A stretch of 64,000 bases of DNA, from contig JAJCZJ010000122.1 of assembly GCA_029262455.1 (NCBI GenBank), positions 25,866 to 89,865 on the forward strand, in the 5' to 3' direction. The notes below the pieces were generated by a model that saw only the letters and a program-made list of their open reading frames with translations, was not told where the DNA came from and ran no database searches. How positions within the stretch are numbered: the stretch's first letter is position 1; each line of letters starts with the position of its first letter. The stretch is from Deltaproteobacteria bacterium. Lineage in GTDB: Bacteria; Desulfobacterota; Binatia; HRBIN30; CADEER01. Positions 38,021 through 47,090 of the stretch are shown piece by piece. The position numbers and the translations under genes were made by a program.

Positions 38021-38038
38021 GGTAGGCTGAAGCCTACC
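38021..38038. terminator. Hairpin directly after the SNF2 stop codon
   Basis: GGTAGGC (38021-38027), TGAA, GCCTACC (38032-38038), a perfect 7-bp stem next to the stop at 38039. GTAGGCTGAAGCCTAC is a sequence type seen as an intergenic repeat elsewhere; the terminator role is inferred. Confidence 0.5.
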
Positions 38039-41000
38039 CTACATTGGGTCCTCTAAGATGTAGGTCAGGTCGTCCTTGGTGAGCGCACCTGCAAAGCTTT
38101 GCTCGCCGAGCACGTTGTCCAGCATTTTGGCTTTGCGCTGCTGCAGCTCCCAAATTTTCTCTTCGATCGTGCCGCGCGTCGACATGCGGTACGCGAAAAC
38201 CGTCTGGCTCTGCCCGATACGATGAGTCCGGTCGATCGCTTGAGCCTCCACTGCCGGATTCCACCAAGGGTCGAAAAGAATGACGTACGAGGCACTCGTC
38301 AGATTCAGCCCTGTACCACCAGCTTTCAGAGAGATCAGGAACACCGAAGCATCGGGCTCGTCCTGGAAGTTCGAAACGATCTCCTCGCGATTGCGCGTTG
38401 CACCCGTGAGCATGTGGTAGCGGATATCGCGCGCTTCGAACTCTGACGCGATGAGCTTGAGACACTGCACGAACTGGGAAAACAACAACACCTTGTGTCC
38501 CTCAGCCATGAGCGATTCGATCTGTGCCATCACAACATCGAACTTGCCGGAACCGAGCGCCGGATCAGCACCGACGAGCGCCGGATGGCAACATATCTGC
38601 CGCAACCGTGTCAGCGCGGCCAAGACCGCAATACGATTGCGCCGCAATCCCGGATCCTCTTCCGCAAGATCGAGAACGCGTTCACGACTGCGCTGCAGCT
38701 CGGCCAGGTACAGCTCTCGCTGCCCCTGCGTCAGCTCGCACTCCAAACGCTCCTCAATACGCTCCGGCAATTCCGGAGCAACTTGGTCCTTGGTGCGGCG
38801 TAACAAGATGGGTCGCAGCTTCGCCGAGAGCAACTTGTACGCCGACTCCGGATGCTCTGGGTTGCCAAAACGATCCTGAAAGTCGTTGCGGGTACCCAGG
38901 TAACCAGGGTTCATGCACGACACAATACTCCAGACGTCGAGGGGGCGGTTCTCCAGGGGCGTGCCAGTCAGGGCTAGCCGATAGCGCGCTTCGAGCGAGC
39001 GGGCCGCCCGCGCCACCGCGGTGTCGGGATTCTTGATGTTCTGCGCTTCATCGAGGACGAACGTGCGCAGCGGGGTCTCGGCCCAACGCTCGATGTCTCG
39101 GCGCAACAGCGCGTAGTTCGTCACGACTACATCGAAGTTGGGAATCTCGTCCCACTGCTTGAACCGCTCCCGACCACGCCCCAAAATCAGGACCTTCAGG
39201 TTCGGCATGAAGCGCTCCGCCTCACGCTTCCACACGTGCACAACCGACGCGGGACAGACGACTAAAGACGGTCCACCCGCCGGATCCTGCTCGACGAGGT
39301 ACGTGAGCCAGGTCAAAGCCTGCAACGTCTTACCCAAACCCATATCGTCCGCCAGCACCGAGCCGAGGCCAAGCGACGCACCGTGAACGAGGAACTCAAA
39401 TCCGCGGCGTTGGTAGTCGCGAAGGGTTCCGAGCACCGACGTGGGAACATCGACTGCGGGGATCCCATCAAACGCCTCAATCAACTCGCGCAACCCGCGG
39501 ACCGCCTCCACCGTCTCCGGATCCGCGCCCATCGTTTCCAGGTCACCCAGCGTTTCGGGGGACGCACCGGCCAGCTGCCAAATCGAGAGTCGTTGTTCCT
39601 CAGCACTCGGGTCGAGCCCCAGATCCGCAAGCAAGGTATTGCTTTGGTCGTAGCCAGCGATCGAGTCCCGCGAAACCCATTCACTGCCGAGCTTGACGAA
39701 TCGAGCCGACGAGCGCCGCAATTGCTGGATCTGCTCCTCGGTGAGACTCTGACCTTCCGCCTCGAGCTCGGCCGAAACAGAGAACCAATCGATGCCGGTC
39801 TTGCGCACACGCATCCGAGGTCGCACCCGACGTGTGCCGCCCAGCAAACGCCGGACCCGGCTGGTCCCGACGAAACGAATCTCCGGCGGCCGATCCTGCC
39901 ACGCCTCGGCAAGGTCGTTCATACGTCGCTGCGAGGCGGGCATCCACCACGCGTCGTCACCTTCCTCCGCCGGCGCATCGGGCTCCATTTCGCGCGGCCG
40001 CATCGGTACACCTTCGAGCCAGGTAATCGCCGGGGAGACGCTCGCTGGATCGGGCAACTCCAACCAAATTCCCGGGTCTGCGGCTTCGCCCGCCAGCTCG
40101 CTGGCCTCAGCGTCCGTTGGCGAATTCTCACTCACCGACGAGTATCCAACCTCCGCTGTGGGCGCCGCAGACGGCTCGAGTGGAATCCAACCGGCGTCCG
40201 AGCTCCACTCGAATGCCTTGACCTGGTCCGTAATTACTTGCCCTGGCTGCCAGTTGTCGCCTTTGCGGCAGGCGAAGAGTCGGGCGTTCAGCCAATCGTC
40301 CTCGCGCAAGTCAAACGCGATGACCGGATAGGCGGCGTGAATCTTCGTCCGGTCAGAGATCGCCTTCGCAACGCTCGGGAACCTCGATGTCAGAACGTTG
40401 AGCGAACGAGCTCGCCCTTCGCCATCGATCGCCAACTCGCCAGCGTCGGAGAACCCCGCCAACAATCTTTGCGGCGGTGTCTCCGCCAAAGCGTGAAAAC
40501 CACCCGCCGTGAGGACCAAGCCGCCGGCATGATCCAACGGCTCGACGAAAACCACATGCTCATCGATCTGGACTTCACCATCCGGAGAGCTGAGCGCCAA
40601 CGATACGCCGAGACCACTCCCGCGTTGCGCAATCGAAGGGAGAACACGCCGCCGCTCTCGGTCGAATCGCACCGGCTGACCGGGTTCGATCCCGACACGC
40701 CGGGCTAAACTCTCGTCGACCTCACTCGACCAGACCCCGAGCTCCGCCTTGTCAGCGACCCAATCGAGCAATGCCGGGAGCCGACTCGTTGAAAACTGAT
40801 CCGCGTTCTGCGAGCCAACCGGGCTCGAGTTCGTCAACACCCACTCCAAAAGCGCGGCCTGCTCCGGCAGCAACGCACCGGATTCGCGCCGGCACTCGGC
40901 ACGAATCTGCTGCAACTGTGGAGCATTGCGAGCAGCTTGACGAAGACGCGTCGTGGTCGCTTGCACCTCAAACACAACCTGCACCGACACATCGGAAGCG

Positions 41001-41755
41001 GGTACCAATGAAAAGGCCAGACGCAATCTCCGCCGCGGCACAGTCCGCCGAGAACTCGCCCAAGCCAACAGGTCGTCGGCTAACGTATCCCGCTCTCTTC
41101 CGGCGTACCGCGACTGCAGGTCCGGGCGATCGAGGAAAGGCTCGAGATCCGGAGGGACCCAACCGCCGCTCTCGCGCGCGATCTTAGTCGCAAGTCGCCA
41201 ACACAAGATGTCCGGATCTTCCTCTTCCAAGATCTCGGCAAATCCGGGCGCATACGGGCTGACCAAGACCGGAGCTCCGGTCACCAAATCATCGAGGGCG
41301 CTCTCCCGCTGCCACACCTCGGTAGCTTCACGAAGATTCAGATACGGAGACTCGTGCTGTTCCCAGTTCTCGTCGTACTCGGAATCCGCATCGTCCGACA
41401 CCAAGCCCGGCAGGATCTCCTGGAGCCGAGAGTCGTCGAACCCCAGCGCCGCCGCATCAGAAAGGACCTTGAGAGCGACGGCGTAAGCATGCTTGCAATA
41501 CGCCTCGACCGGACACGAGCACGCACAATCCCACTCGCCGTCATACCACTGCCACTCGGTTTCGTACCCCGCACGCCCGAGCACACGAGCCTGCACCCGT
41601 GCCTCTTCGACGCTGTACTCGAGGACTCGGCCGGCTTCGACATAGTCGGCTCCGAGCTCTCGCGTGCGAGTCCGAAACAATGGCAACGACGACAACAGAT
41701 CGCGTAATCGATTCGGCTGAATCGGTTGTGCTGAAGGAACACCTTCGACGGTCAA
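38039..41755 (-). CDS. SNF2/Swi2 family helicase with N-terminal SWIM zinc finger
   Basis: 1238 residues. A SWIM finger (CACSCPVEAYCKH, about 76-88) is followed by a long uncharacterised middle. The SNF2 core has ADDMGLGKTLQ (Walker A, about 805), DEAQNIKN (Walker B box, about 900), LTGTPLENR, and the helicase C-terminal half with LFSQFVQCL and DRTHRIGQ. It is an ATP-dependent DNA translocase of the bacterial HepA/RapA-like class; partner unknown. The start is a TTG with AGGGAG 6 nt upstream. A 10-bp inverted repeat lies just before the ribosome site. Confidence 0.93.
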   Translation of the reverse strand: MTVEGVPSAQPIQPNRLRDLLSSLPLFRTRTRELGADYVEAGRVLEYSVEEARVQARVLGRAGYETEWQWYDGEWDCACSCPVEAYCKHAYAVALKVLSDAAALGFDDSRLQEILPGLVSDDADSEYDENWEQHESPYLNLREATEVWQRESALDDLVTGAPVLVSPYAPGFAEILEEEDPDILCWRLATKIARESGGWVPPDLEPFLDRPDLQSRYAGRERDTLADDLLAWASSRRTVPRRRLRLAFSLVPASDVSVQVVFEVQATTTRLRQAARNAPQLQQIRAECRRESGALLPEQAALLEWVLTNSSPVGSQNADQFSTSRLPALLDWVADKAELGVWSSEVDESLARRVGIEPGQPVRFDRERRRVLPSIAQRGSGLGVSLALSSPDGEVQIDEHVVFVEPLDHAGGLVLTAGGFHALAETPPQRLLAGFSDAGELAIDGEGRARSLNVLTSRFPSVAKAISDRTKIHAAYPVIAFDLREDDWLNARLFACRKGDNWQPGQVITDQVKAFEWSSDAGWIPLEPSAAPTAEVGYSSVSENSPTDAEASELAGEAADPGIWLELPDPASVSPAITWLEGVPMRPREMEPDAPAEEGDDAWWMPASQRRMNDLAEAWQDRPPEIRFVGTSRVRRLLGGTRRVRPRMRVRKTGIDWFSVSAELEAEGQSLTEEQIQQLRRSSARFVKLGSEWVSRDSIAGYDQSNTLLADLGLDPSAEEQRLSIWQLAGASPETLGDLETMGADPETVEAVRGLRELIEAFDGIPAVDVPTSVLGTLRDYQRRGFEFLVHGASLGLGSVLADDMGLGKTLQALTWLTYLVEQDPAGGPSLVVCPASVVHVWKREAERFMPNLKVLILGRGRERFKQWDEIPNFDVVVTNYALLRRDIERWAETPLRTFVLDEAQNIKNPDTAVARAARSLEARYRLALTGTPLENRPLDVWSIVSCMNPGYLGTRNDFQDRFGNPEHPESAYKLLSAKLRPILLRRTKDQVAPELPERIEERLECELTQGQRELYLAELQRSRERVLDLAEEDPGLRRNRIAVLAALTRLRQICCHPALVGADPALGSGKFDVVMAQIESLMAEGHKVLLFSQFVQCLKLIASEFEARDIRYHMLTGATRNREEIVSNFQDEPDASVFLISLKAGGTGLNLTSASYVILFDPWWNPAVEAQAIDRTHRIGQSQTVFAYRMSTRGTIEEKIWELQQRKAKMLDNVLGEQSFAGALTKDDLTYILEDPM

Positions 41756-41770
41756 ATCAAACTCCCTGCT

Positions 41771-41798
41771 CGTCGCGGATAAAGTACAATCCGCGACG
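41771..41798 (-). promoter_or_regulatory. 10-bp inverted repeat in front of the SNF2 gene
   Basis: CGTCGCGGAT (41771-41780), 8 nt, ATCCGCGACG (41789-41798), perfect arms, ending 16 bp before the TTG start and next to the ribosome site. It could be an operator or a hairpin controlling translation. TTTT follows on the + side, so a + strand terminator is an alternative. Confidence 0.5.
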
Positions 41799-41850
41799 TT
41801 TTCACCTCACCAACTAAGGCGACAACAAAATCTTGGTCCATCTCCATCAC

Positions 41851-42756
41851 CTACGCACTCGCCCTGACATCACCGACTTCCGGCACGGCTTCTCCACACA
41901 ACCACGAACGCAGCATCGCATTGACGGTTTCGGGATCGTCCTGCTGAACCCAGTGAGACACTCCTGGCAGAGTTCGCAGGGTCAGATCGCGAACGTAATC
42001 TTCCGTTCCATACGTCCCTTCGATTGACAGAGCCACGTCATTTTCGCCCCACAGCATCAACGTCGGCACCTCAATCGTCGGGTACCCCAACTGGCGCTGG
42101 CGCTCAGCCCCGCCTCCGCGTATCAGGGCGCGGTAGTAGTTCAGCATCGCCGTCAATGCTCCTGGCTGCGCCGCCGCTTTTCGATACACATCGATCACCT
42201 CGGGCGGAAACATCGACGGATTCGCAGCCGACCCCAGAAACGCCTGCTCGATGGCGCGGTAGTCGCCGGCGCGAAGAAGCATTTCGGGGAGCCAAGGAAT
42301 CTGAAACACCGCCCCGTAAAATGACTTGCGGCGCTGTTTCGCCGTCTTGAAGACCGCCTCGAAGGGGCCCGGATGCGGGACGTTCATGATCACTAGACGC
42401 GCGAGCGGATGAGAGAGCCGCATCGCGAAATACCACGCCAGGATCGCTCCCCAGTCGTGGCCAATGAGAATCACGTCTTCACAACCGGAAGCCTCGATCA
42501 GGGCCCCGACATCAGCCAAGAGCTCCTCGATCGCATAGTCTTGGACTCGGGGCGGTCTATCGGAGTCTCCATAACCACGTAGATCGGGTGCCCAAGCGTG
42601 ATACCCAAGCTCCGCCAAGAGCGGCAGCTGGTGCCGCCAGGAATACCAGCACTCCGGAAAGCCGTGCAGGCAAAGGGCCAAGCGCGGCCCGGAACCACAA
42701 GATGCGACGTGAAAGTTCAATCCATTCGCCGCAACGCGTTCATGGCGGAAGTCCAT
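41851..42756 (-). CDS. Epoxide hydrolase-like alpha/beta hydrolase
   Basis: 301 residues. HGFPECWYSWRHQ (oxyanion hole), LIGHDWGAILAW (nucleophile Asp) and a late His in PGVSHWVQQDDPE fit the epoxide hydrolase group; the cap domain contains Tyr residues (VYRKAAAQ, LNYYRAL) that could polarise the epoxide. Haloalkane dehalogenase or ester hydrolase activity cannot be excluded. No signal peptide. Separate from the SNF2 gene by 95 bp. Confidence 0.88.
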   Translation of the reverse strand: MDFRHERVAANGLNFHVASCGSGPRLALCLHGFPECWYSWRHQLPLLAELGYHAWAPDLRGYGDSDRPPRVQDYAIEELLADVGALIEASGCEDVILIGHDWGAILAWYFAMRLSHPLARLVIMNVPHPGPFEAVFKTAKQRRKSFYGAVFQIPWLPEMLLRAGDYRAIEQAFLGSAANPSMFPPEVIDVYRKAAAQPGALTAMLNYYRALIRGGGAERQRQLGYPTIEVPTLMLWGENDVALSIEGTYGTEDYVRDLTLRTLPGVSHWVQQDDPETVNAMLRSWLCGEAVPEVGDVRASA

Positions 42757-42888
42757 CGACCTACCCTATCGCAGACGCGGAGAGGTAGAAACCCGCCTCG
42801 CATCCTTGAACCCGGACTGGCTACATAATCGGCCACGAAAAGCCACACTTATCCTTTCGCAACTGTTTTTCTTCGCAGGCTGGACCTG

Positions 42889-42897
42889 TGCTATCTT
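42889..42897 (+). promoter_or_regulatory. Possible extended -10 promoter
   Basis: TGC-TATCTT gives an extended -10 (TGn plus TATNNT), about 30 bp before the ATG at 42928. The -35 is poor. GGAGCCGGAGC is the ribosome site. Confidence 0.35.
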
Positions 42898-42927
42898 CAG
42901 CCCACCCTATCGAGGAGCCGGAGCAAC

Positions 42928-43359
42928 ATGAGCCTAGACATGACCGACGAAGAGCGTGAGACATTCCTCGCAGACCTCCACGTAGGCGTTATCAGTATCG
43001 CCGACGGTAGCCTTGGCCCGCTGACCTTACCGATCTGGTATCAGTTTCAGGACGGCCAGGTCGTAATCATCACCGACTCCACCTCGAAAAAAGCTCGCTT
43101 AATCACAGAATGCGGCCGATTTACGCTATGCGCGCAGACCGAGGAAGCGCCGTATAAATATGTCAGCGTCGAAGGTCCTGTAACCGAAACTCGACCCGCC
43201 GATCTCGAGAGTGATCTGCGACCGATGGCACGACGCTACCTCGGAACCGACCTCGGCGATGGCTACGTCGCCGGAAGTACGATCGTCGGCCAAATCGTCA
43301 TCACGATGAAACCCGAACGTTGGCGGACAACTGACTACTCCAAGGAGTACTCGAGCTAG
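42928..43359 (+). CDS. Pyridoxamine 5'-phosphate oxidase-related FMN/F420-binding protein
   Basis: 143 residues, split-barrel fold: FLADLHVGVISIADGSLGP, TLPIWYQFQDGQVV, TSKKARLI and the CAQTEEAPYKYVSVEGPV strand are typical of PPOX-class or F420-dependent enzymes (TIGR03618-like). It probably reduces or binds a small molecule with a flavin or deazaflavin. The exact cofactor cannot be settled. It converges on the dienelactone hydrolase gene with a 4-bp gap. Confidence 0.85.
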   Translation: MSLDMTDEERETFLADLHVGVISIADGSLGPLTLPIWYQFQDGQVVIITDSTSKKARLITECGRFTLCAQTEEAPYKYVSVEGPVTETRPADLESDLRPMARRYLGTDLGDGYVAGSTIVGQIVITMKPERWRTTDYSKEYSS

Positions 43360-43363
43360 CAGG

Positions 43364-44155
43364 CTATTGGGCGTCGCTTTTTAGTCGCTCGCGGAATAGA
43401 GCCAAGACTCGATCCAGGGCCTGGCGCGTCGGGTGTCCCTCCTCGTCGACCAGGTCCGTCGTGACGACCGAATGCGCCGCACGCGTCAATCCCCACGGAT
43501 TACCGCGCCCGGAGTTGATTTCGATCCCCTCAAAGCCGTCGCCCAGCTCGTCGCGCAACGTCGCGAATCGTTCCCCTGGGCACATCGGATCGGCCGTAAA
43601 ACGCAACCCCAGCACGCCACACCCAGATGCTGCACGCCGCTTGACCACGGCGAGATCCTCATCCGACAAATGGAGAGCCGCCCGGTGCGCCGCACTGACC
43701 CCAAACGGCAGCGACGGCTGACTCAGAACCGGCGCCATGACCGACTCGTCGACCATCAAGGCCAGGGCGAAGTTTCCCGTCAGGCACATGCCAAGGGCGC
43801 CCACACCCGGCCCACCGCATTCTTCGTGCGCTTTGCGACACAAGGCTCGCAACCAATCCGTAATCGGACTCGACTCGTTCTTCGCCAGCACTGCAAACTC
43901 ACGCGAAACACAGGCTCGGGCGATTTGTCCGGCCGCATAGGGAATCGATAGCGGCTTGTCGGGCGTGCCGAACATGTGAGGCATGTAAACCGTGAACCCC
44001 TCGGCCGCGACCCGGCGGGAGAAGTTCGCGACCGGAGGCGTAATGCCCGGGATCTCGTGCATCACGACGACACCCGGACCGGCTCCCTTCTTGTAAACGG
44101 TTCGCGTAGCCCCTTCGTGCGAAAACGAGAACGTCGAAAAATCTTCAAGAGACAT
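43364..44155 (-). CDS. Dienelactone hydrolase family protein
   Basis: 263 residues. VVVMHEIPGITPPV and GALGMCLTGNFAL carry the family elbow with a Cys nucleophile (G-M-C-L-T-G), as in DLH of chlorocatechol breakdown. The expected Asp and His are less certain (FTADPMCPGERF region; RAAHSVVTTDLVDEEGH). It would hydrolyse a lactone or ester in the cytoplasm; the true substrate is unknown. A long hairpin repeat lies upstream. Confidence 0.85.
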   Translation of the reverse strand: MSLEDFSTFSFSHEGATRTVYKKGAGPGVVVMHEIPGITPPVANFSRRVAAEGFTVYMPHMFGTPDKPLSIPYAAGQIARACVSREFAVLAKNESSPITDWLRALCRKAHEECGGPGVGALGMCLTGNFALALMVDESVMAPVLSQPSLPFGVSAAHRAALHLSDEDLAVVKRRAASGCGVLGLRFTADPMCPGERFATLRDELGDGFEGIEINSGRGNPWGLTRAAHSVVTTDLVDEEGHPTRQALDRVLALFRERLKSDAQ

Positions 44156-44203
44156 TCAATCCTCCGGATACCCTCTGGGCCCGTCAGAGGGCTATCGAAC
44201 ATT

Positions 44204-44272
44204 TGGAGGGCGCGGCTCCTGCCGAGCCGCATTGGGAACTGGAACGCGGCTCGGCAGGAGCCTCGCCCTCCA
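44204..44272. repeat. 27-bp inverted repeat of the GEAPAEPR family
   Basis: Arms 44204-44230 and 44246-44272 match at 26 of 27 positions (TGGAGGGCG.GGCTCC core) around a 15-nt loop. It is the most intact copy and shows that the basic unit of the family is a REP-like palindrome. It lies between two genes read in the same direction. Confidence 0.92.
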
Positions 44273-44304
44273 CAGAAACTCAGCCTGAATGAGGTTCCTC
44301 CAGC

Positions 44305-44952
44305 TCAGTTGGTATCAATCGTCTTGATGAACGCGTCGGCCTCGGCGATCGACGCCTCCATTTCGCGGACCAGAGACGCGATGTCGGTCTCGACCGTCGC
44401 CAGTTCACCCTTCAAAGATGCGATCGCTTGCGCGTTCAGGTTGTGTTTCAGGAACAACACCTGGTCGCGAAACGCCTGCAATACGGGTTCCATCTTGCTC
44501 TCCGCGCGCCGCATCGCGCCGATCAAGGGTCGATAGTGTTGGCGCGTTCGTTCCAACTGCTGCGCACTCTTGCGGCGCAGATTCTCGTTGCTGTACTCAC
44601 CGAGCTCGGTCTCCCATTCGCTGAACAGCGCCTCAGCGACACCCTCCACCGCGTCGATCCGTGAGCGAACCTCGGTGGCCTGCTCTTCGCTCGCTTCGAG
44701 TTCCGCGTTGAGGCGATCGTACTGATCCTGCAGCTCGCCGCCCTTGAAATTGACCACGGAGGCAAACTGGTCGAGCGCCGACTTGAACTGCTCTTTCGCA
44801 TCCTCTTGGGTATCGCGCGCTGCCTCGACGCGACTGACCAAGATGTCACGCTTGTGATAGCCGACCTGCTCGAGCGCCGCGAAGTATGCGGTTTGGCAAC
44901 CCATCACAGTCAAACCGAGTCCGACCAACCAAATGAGCTTCTTTGTTTGCAC
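44305..44952 (-). CDS. DUF2959 family lipoprotein
   Basis: About 215 residues from a GTG with GGGGG-TAGGT just upstream. The lipobox is TVMGC. The body is the DUF2959 coiled coil: YHKRDILVSRVE, TQEDAKEQFKSALDQF, the VVNFKGGELQDQYD helix-break and VLFLKHNLNAQAIASLKGEL, ending IAEADAFIKT. It is an outer-membrane or periplasmic anchored protein of unknown role. 56 bp after the conserved gene upstream, probably in the same unit. Confidence 0.88.
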   Translation of the reverse strand: MQTKKLIWLVGLGLTVMGCQTAYFAALEQVGYHKRDILVSRVEAARDTQEDAKEQFKSALDQFASVVNFKGGELQDQYDRLNAELEASEEQATEVRSRIDAVEGVAEALFSEWETELGEYSNENLRRKSAQQLERTRQHYRPLIGAMRRAESKMEPVLQAFRDQVLFLKHNLNAQAIASLKGELATVETDIASLVREMEASIAEADAFIKTIDTN

Positions 44953-45008
44953 ACCTACCCCCTGATGTTGCACGACACAGCCGGAGCCGACTCGCCGATC
45001 AATCCTGC

Positions 45009-45596
45009 CTAAAGTCGCGCCAATAGAGTCTTGGCGTCGGACTTCTGGCTGGCCTTGATATCGATGTTGAATCGTTCGCCGGGATTCTGATCGCGACAGT
45101 GCTTGCATGCGACACCGGGAAAAAGCGCATCGAGCAACGTGTCCACCACTGGCCGAAAACCAGCCTCGGTCTCATCGCTGTTCGGAGCCAGTAGGCGGTC
45201 GTTGGCGAAGATCTGCAGCTCGTCGCCGCCGATCTCGATCGCTCCCTCGAGCTCAGGATCGTTCTCCAAAAGGCTGGCTGCTTGCAGGGCATTGCGCGCG
45301 GCACTGCGCAACCGTGCCGCCAGATCTCCGTCAGCAGCGTGCTTGCGATAGTAGACGACCCCTGGGCGACCACCCGCAAAGTCGAGTGCGTAATTCCCCT
45401 CGTGCGCAACCAGCAGCGCCCCCGGCCCTTCCGGCACATGGGCATAGTCAGCGACATCGATGAGTAAGCCCTCGACGGAGGAGTTGCGAATCCAGCGATG
45501 AAAGGCGGCGATCACCTTCGACAAATTCGGTTCAGCACCTTCGGCGAGATAAAACTTGACTCCGATGCGTTGCAGCTCTTCGATGCTATGCCCCAT
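45009..45596 (-). CDS. Conserved protein of unknown function, 195 residues
   Basis: No signal peptide. Sequence is alpha/beta with MGHSIEELQRIGVKFYLAE, HRWIRNSSVEGLLIDVADY, a strand pair GNYALDFAGG and PGVVYYRKH, and a C-terminal CKHC (VACKHCRDQNPGERFN) that could bind metal. The pattern recalls uncharacterised proteins of myxobacteria-like genomes. No activity is proposed. Divergent from nothing; it precedes the DUF2959 lipoprotein gene by 56 bp. Confidence 0.6.
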   Translation of the reverse strand: MGHSIEELQRIGVKFYLAEGAEPNLSKVIAAFHRWIRNSSVEGLLIDVADYAHVPEGPGALLVAHEGNYALDFAGGRPGVVYYRKHAADGDLAARLRSAARNALQAASLLENDPELEGAIEIGGDELQIFANDRLLAPNSDETEAGFRPVVDTLLDALFPGVACKHCRDQNPGERFNIDIKASQKSDAKTLLARL

Positions 45597-45737
45597 GAAT
45601 TCTCCCTATGACCGCCTGCCGCATTGATCCAGCGGGGATACTAACAACACCCCGATGTGGAGGGAAACACCCCCCTTTGACTCGCTTCGCTCGTAGGCAG
45701 AGGCACAGGCACGGGCAAAGGCAAAGGCTCAGACGCC

Positions 45738-46331
45738 TCAGTCGTACAGCTTCAACGTACAACCTAGCGCCTTTGTCTTTTTCTGCTCGATCGAATTGCC
45801 GGCGGCGAGGGCGCGTACCGCATCGCGTAGGAAGTGTTCCTCAACCTGCTTTTCGTCAAAGGCGTTGTCGTCGATGGTGCCGTGGTAGACGAGGGCTCCC
45901 GCCGCATCGAACAAGAACGCTTCGGGCGTTCTTCGGGCGTCGAACGCGCGCGCGAGGCGCGAGCCCTGGTCGATCGCGTAGGGAAACGCGAAACCGTAAC
46001 GCTCAATCTGACGCTGCATTCCGTCGGGGCCATCCTGAGTCACCCGTCCCGGGTCGTTTGAGTTCGCTGCCAGAACCCCGACTCCATCGGCAATCGCCTC
46101 GTCCGCGATCCGGGCGATCCGGGCGCTCCACTTCTGGACCCACGGACAGTGCACGCAGATAAACAGAACCAGCGTCCCGCGCTTGCCAGCCACACGCTCA
46201 ATCGAGGCCTCCCCCCCTTCCGGGGTCAGCATCACGTGCTCCGCCATCGGGGCGACCGCGCCGATTTCCAGGCCCAGTAGAGGCGAAACTGATACCAAAG
46301 ACGTCAGGACTGCGGCGACGATTATCGTCAC
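45738..46331 (-). CDS. Exported thioredoxin/AhpC-like redoxin
   Basis: About 197 residues from a GTG that overlaps the stop of the TlpA-like gene as GTGA. A signal peptide (VTIIVAAVLTSLVSVSPLLG) exports it. The redoxin core has FICVHCPWVQKWSARI with the C-x-x-C pair, LAANSNDP, FPYAIDQGS and RTPEAFLFDAAG (cis-Pro loop). The family (PF08534/thioredoxin-like COG0526) is found beside TlpA proteins and may act in periplasmic thiol chemistry. Coupled translation supports a shared pathway. Confidence 0.85.
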   Translation of the reverse strand: MTIIVAAVLTSLVSVSPLLGLEIGAVAPMAEHVMLTPEGGEASIERVAGKRGTLVLFICVHCPWVQKWSARIARIADEAIADGVGVLAANSNDPGRVTQDGPDGMQRQIERYGFAFPYAIDQGSRLARAFDARRTPEAFLFDAAGALVYHGTIDDNAFDEKQVEEHFLRDAVRALAAGNSIEQKKTKALGCTLKLYD

Positions 46332-46876
46332 TGGGCTCCGTCCAGTACGCGTTCGACGGCCGCAGCGAAGACCTCGTACTTGACTCGGCCTTCCCACCAT
46401 TCCGACAGCTTTCCATGCGAGTCGTAGACAAACGTCGCGGGAAGCCCTCCGGACCAATCCTGGTGGAGCGCTTCGATGAGATCCATATCCTTGCCGCTCT
46501 TGAGGTAGGTCGGGAAATCAACCCCGAGATCGTGCAGAAAGGCGAGCGCCGCGTCTTCTTCGGACGGGAAGTCACCCGACAAGAACACCACCGCCAGGCC
46601 GCGCTCGCGGTAGACACGTCGCAGGCGCAACAGGTCGGGAAACTCTTCGCGGCAGGTTGTACACCAGGTCGCCCAAACATTCACCAAAACAGCCGAAGCA
46701 TCCGCCGACCGCACCAGCTCGAGCAACTCGCCACCGCTGACCGGGTGCAAAGAAAGCCCCGCCTCCGCCGGGGGTTCCCAGCGTTGCCAAACCGACCAGT
46801 TCGGCGACGTGCAACCACCCGCCAGCGAGAACGCGACGAGCGCAATCAGAATCGGTTGAGACCGCATACGCCCCAT
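46328..46876 (-). CDS. TlpA/ResA-type thioredoxin-like lipoprotein
   Basis: 182 residues. Lipobox SLAGGC. The active site is VWATWCTTCREEFPDL (CxxC), followed by VVFLSGDFPSE, the central insert GVDFPTYLKSGKDMD and the cis-Pro GLPATFVYDSHG, as in ResA/TlpA thiol-disulphide reductases. It probably keeps a periplasmic target such as apocytochrome or a redoxin reduced. Overlaps the following redoxin gene by 4 nt. Confidence 0.88.
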   Translation of the reverse strand: MGRMRSQPILIALVAFSLAGGCTSPNWSVWQRWEPPAEAGLSLHPVSGGELLELVRSADASAVLVNVWATWCTTCREEFPDLLRLRRVYRERGLAVVFLSGDFPSEEDAALAFLHDLGVDFPTYLKSGKDMDLIEALHQDWSGGLPATFVYDSHGKLSEWWEGRVKYEVFAAAVERVLDGAQ

Positions 46877-47090
46877 ACTGCCACGGCCGCTCGGCTGCGA
46901 CTATTCCACCCCGAAGCGCGATCAACGGGCGCGGAAGCGAAAACGAGGATTTCAGCGCATTGGCAGGCGCGAAACCGGCCTGTCCACCAAAGCCTTGGTT
47001 GCAGCCGGAGGTAAAGCCCGAGCCATTGTGTGAGGATTTCGCAACGCAGCCGGCATGGTGGAAGATCGTTGGCAACCGGCGTCGTGTTTT
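46877..47090. other. Gap without a gene (214 bp)
   Basis: Nothing firm is visible. A reverse-strand frame starting FGGQAGFAPANA looks like a repeat-type peptide rather than a gene. No tRNA or clear terminator was found. Confidence 0.4.

Noticed and set aside
45690..45735. Hexamer-like GGCACA/GGCAAA tract as a regulatory element
   Set aside because: A short imperfect simple repeat in a 141-bp gap; no further support.
45608..46162. 184-residue Arg-rich plus-strand ORF
   Set aside because: Shadow of the redoxin gene; Arg-rich composition is typical of antisense high-GC frames.
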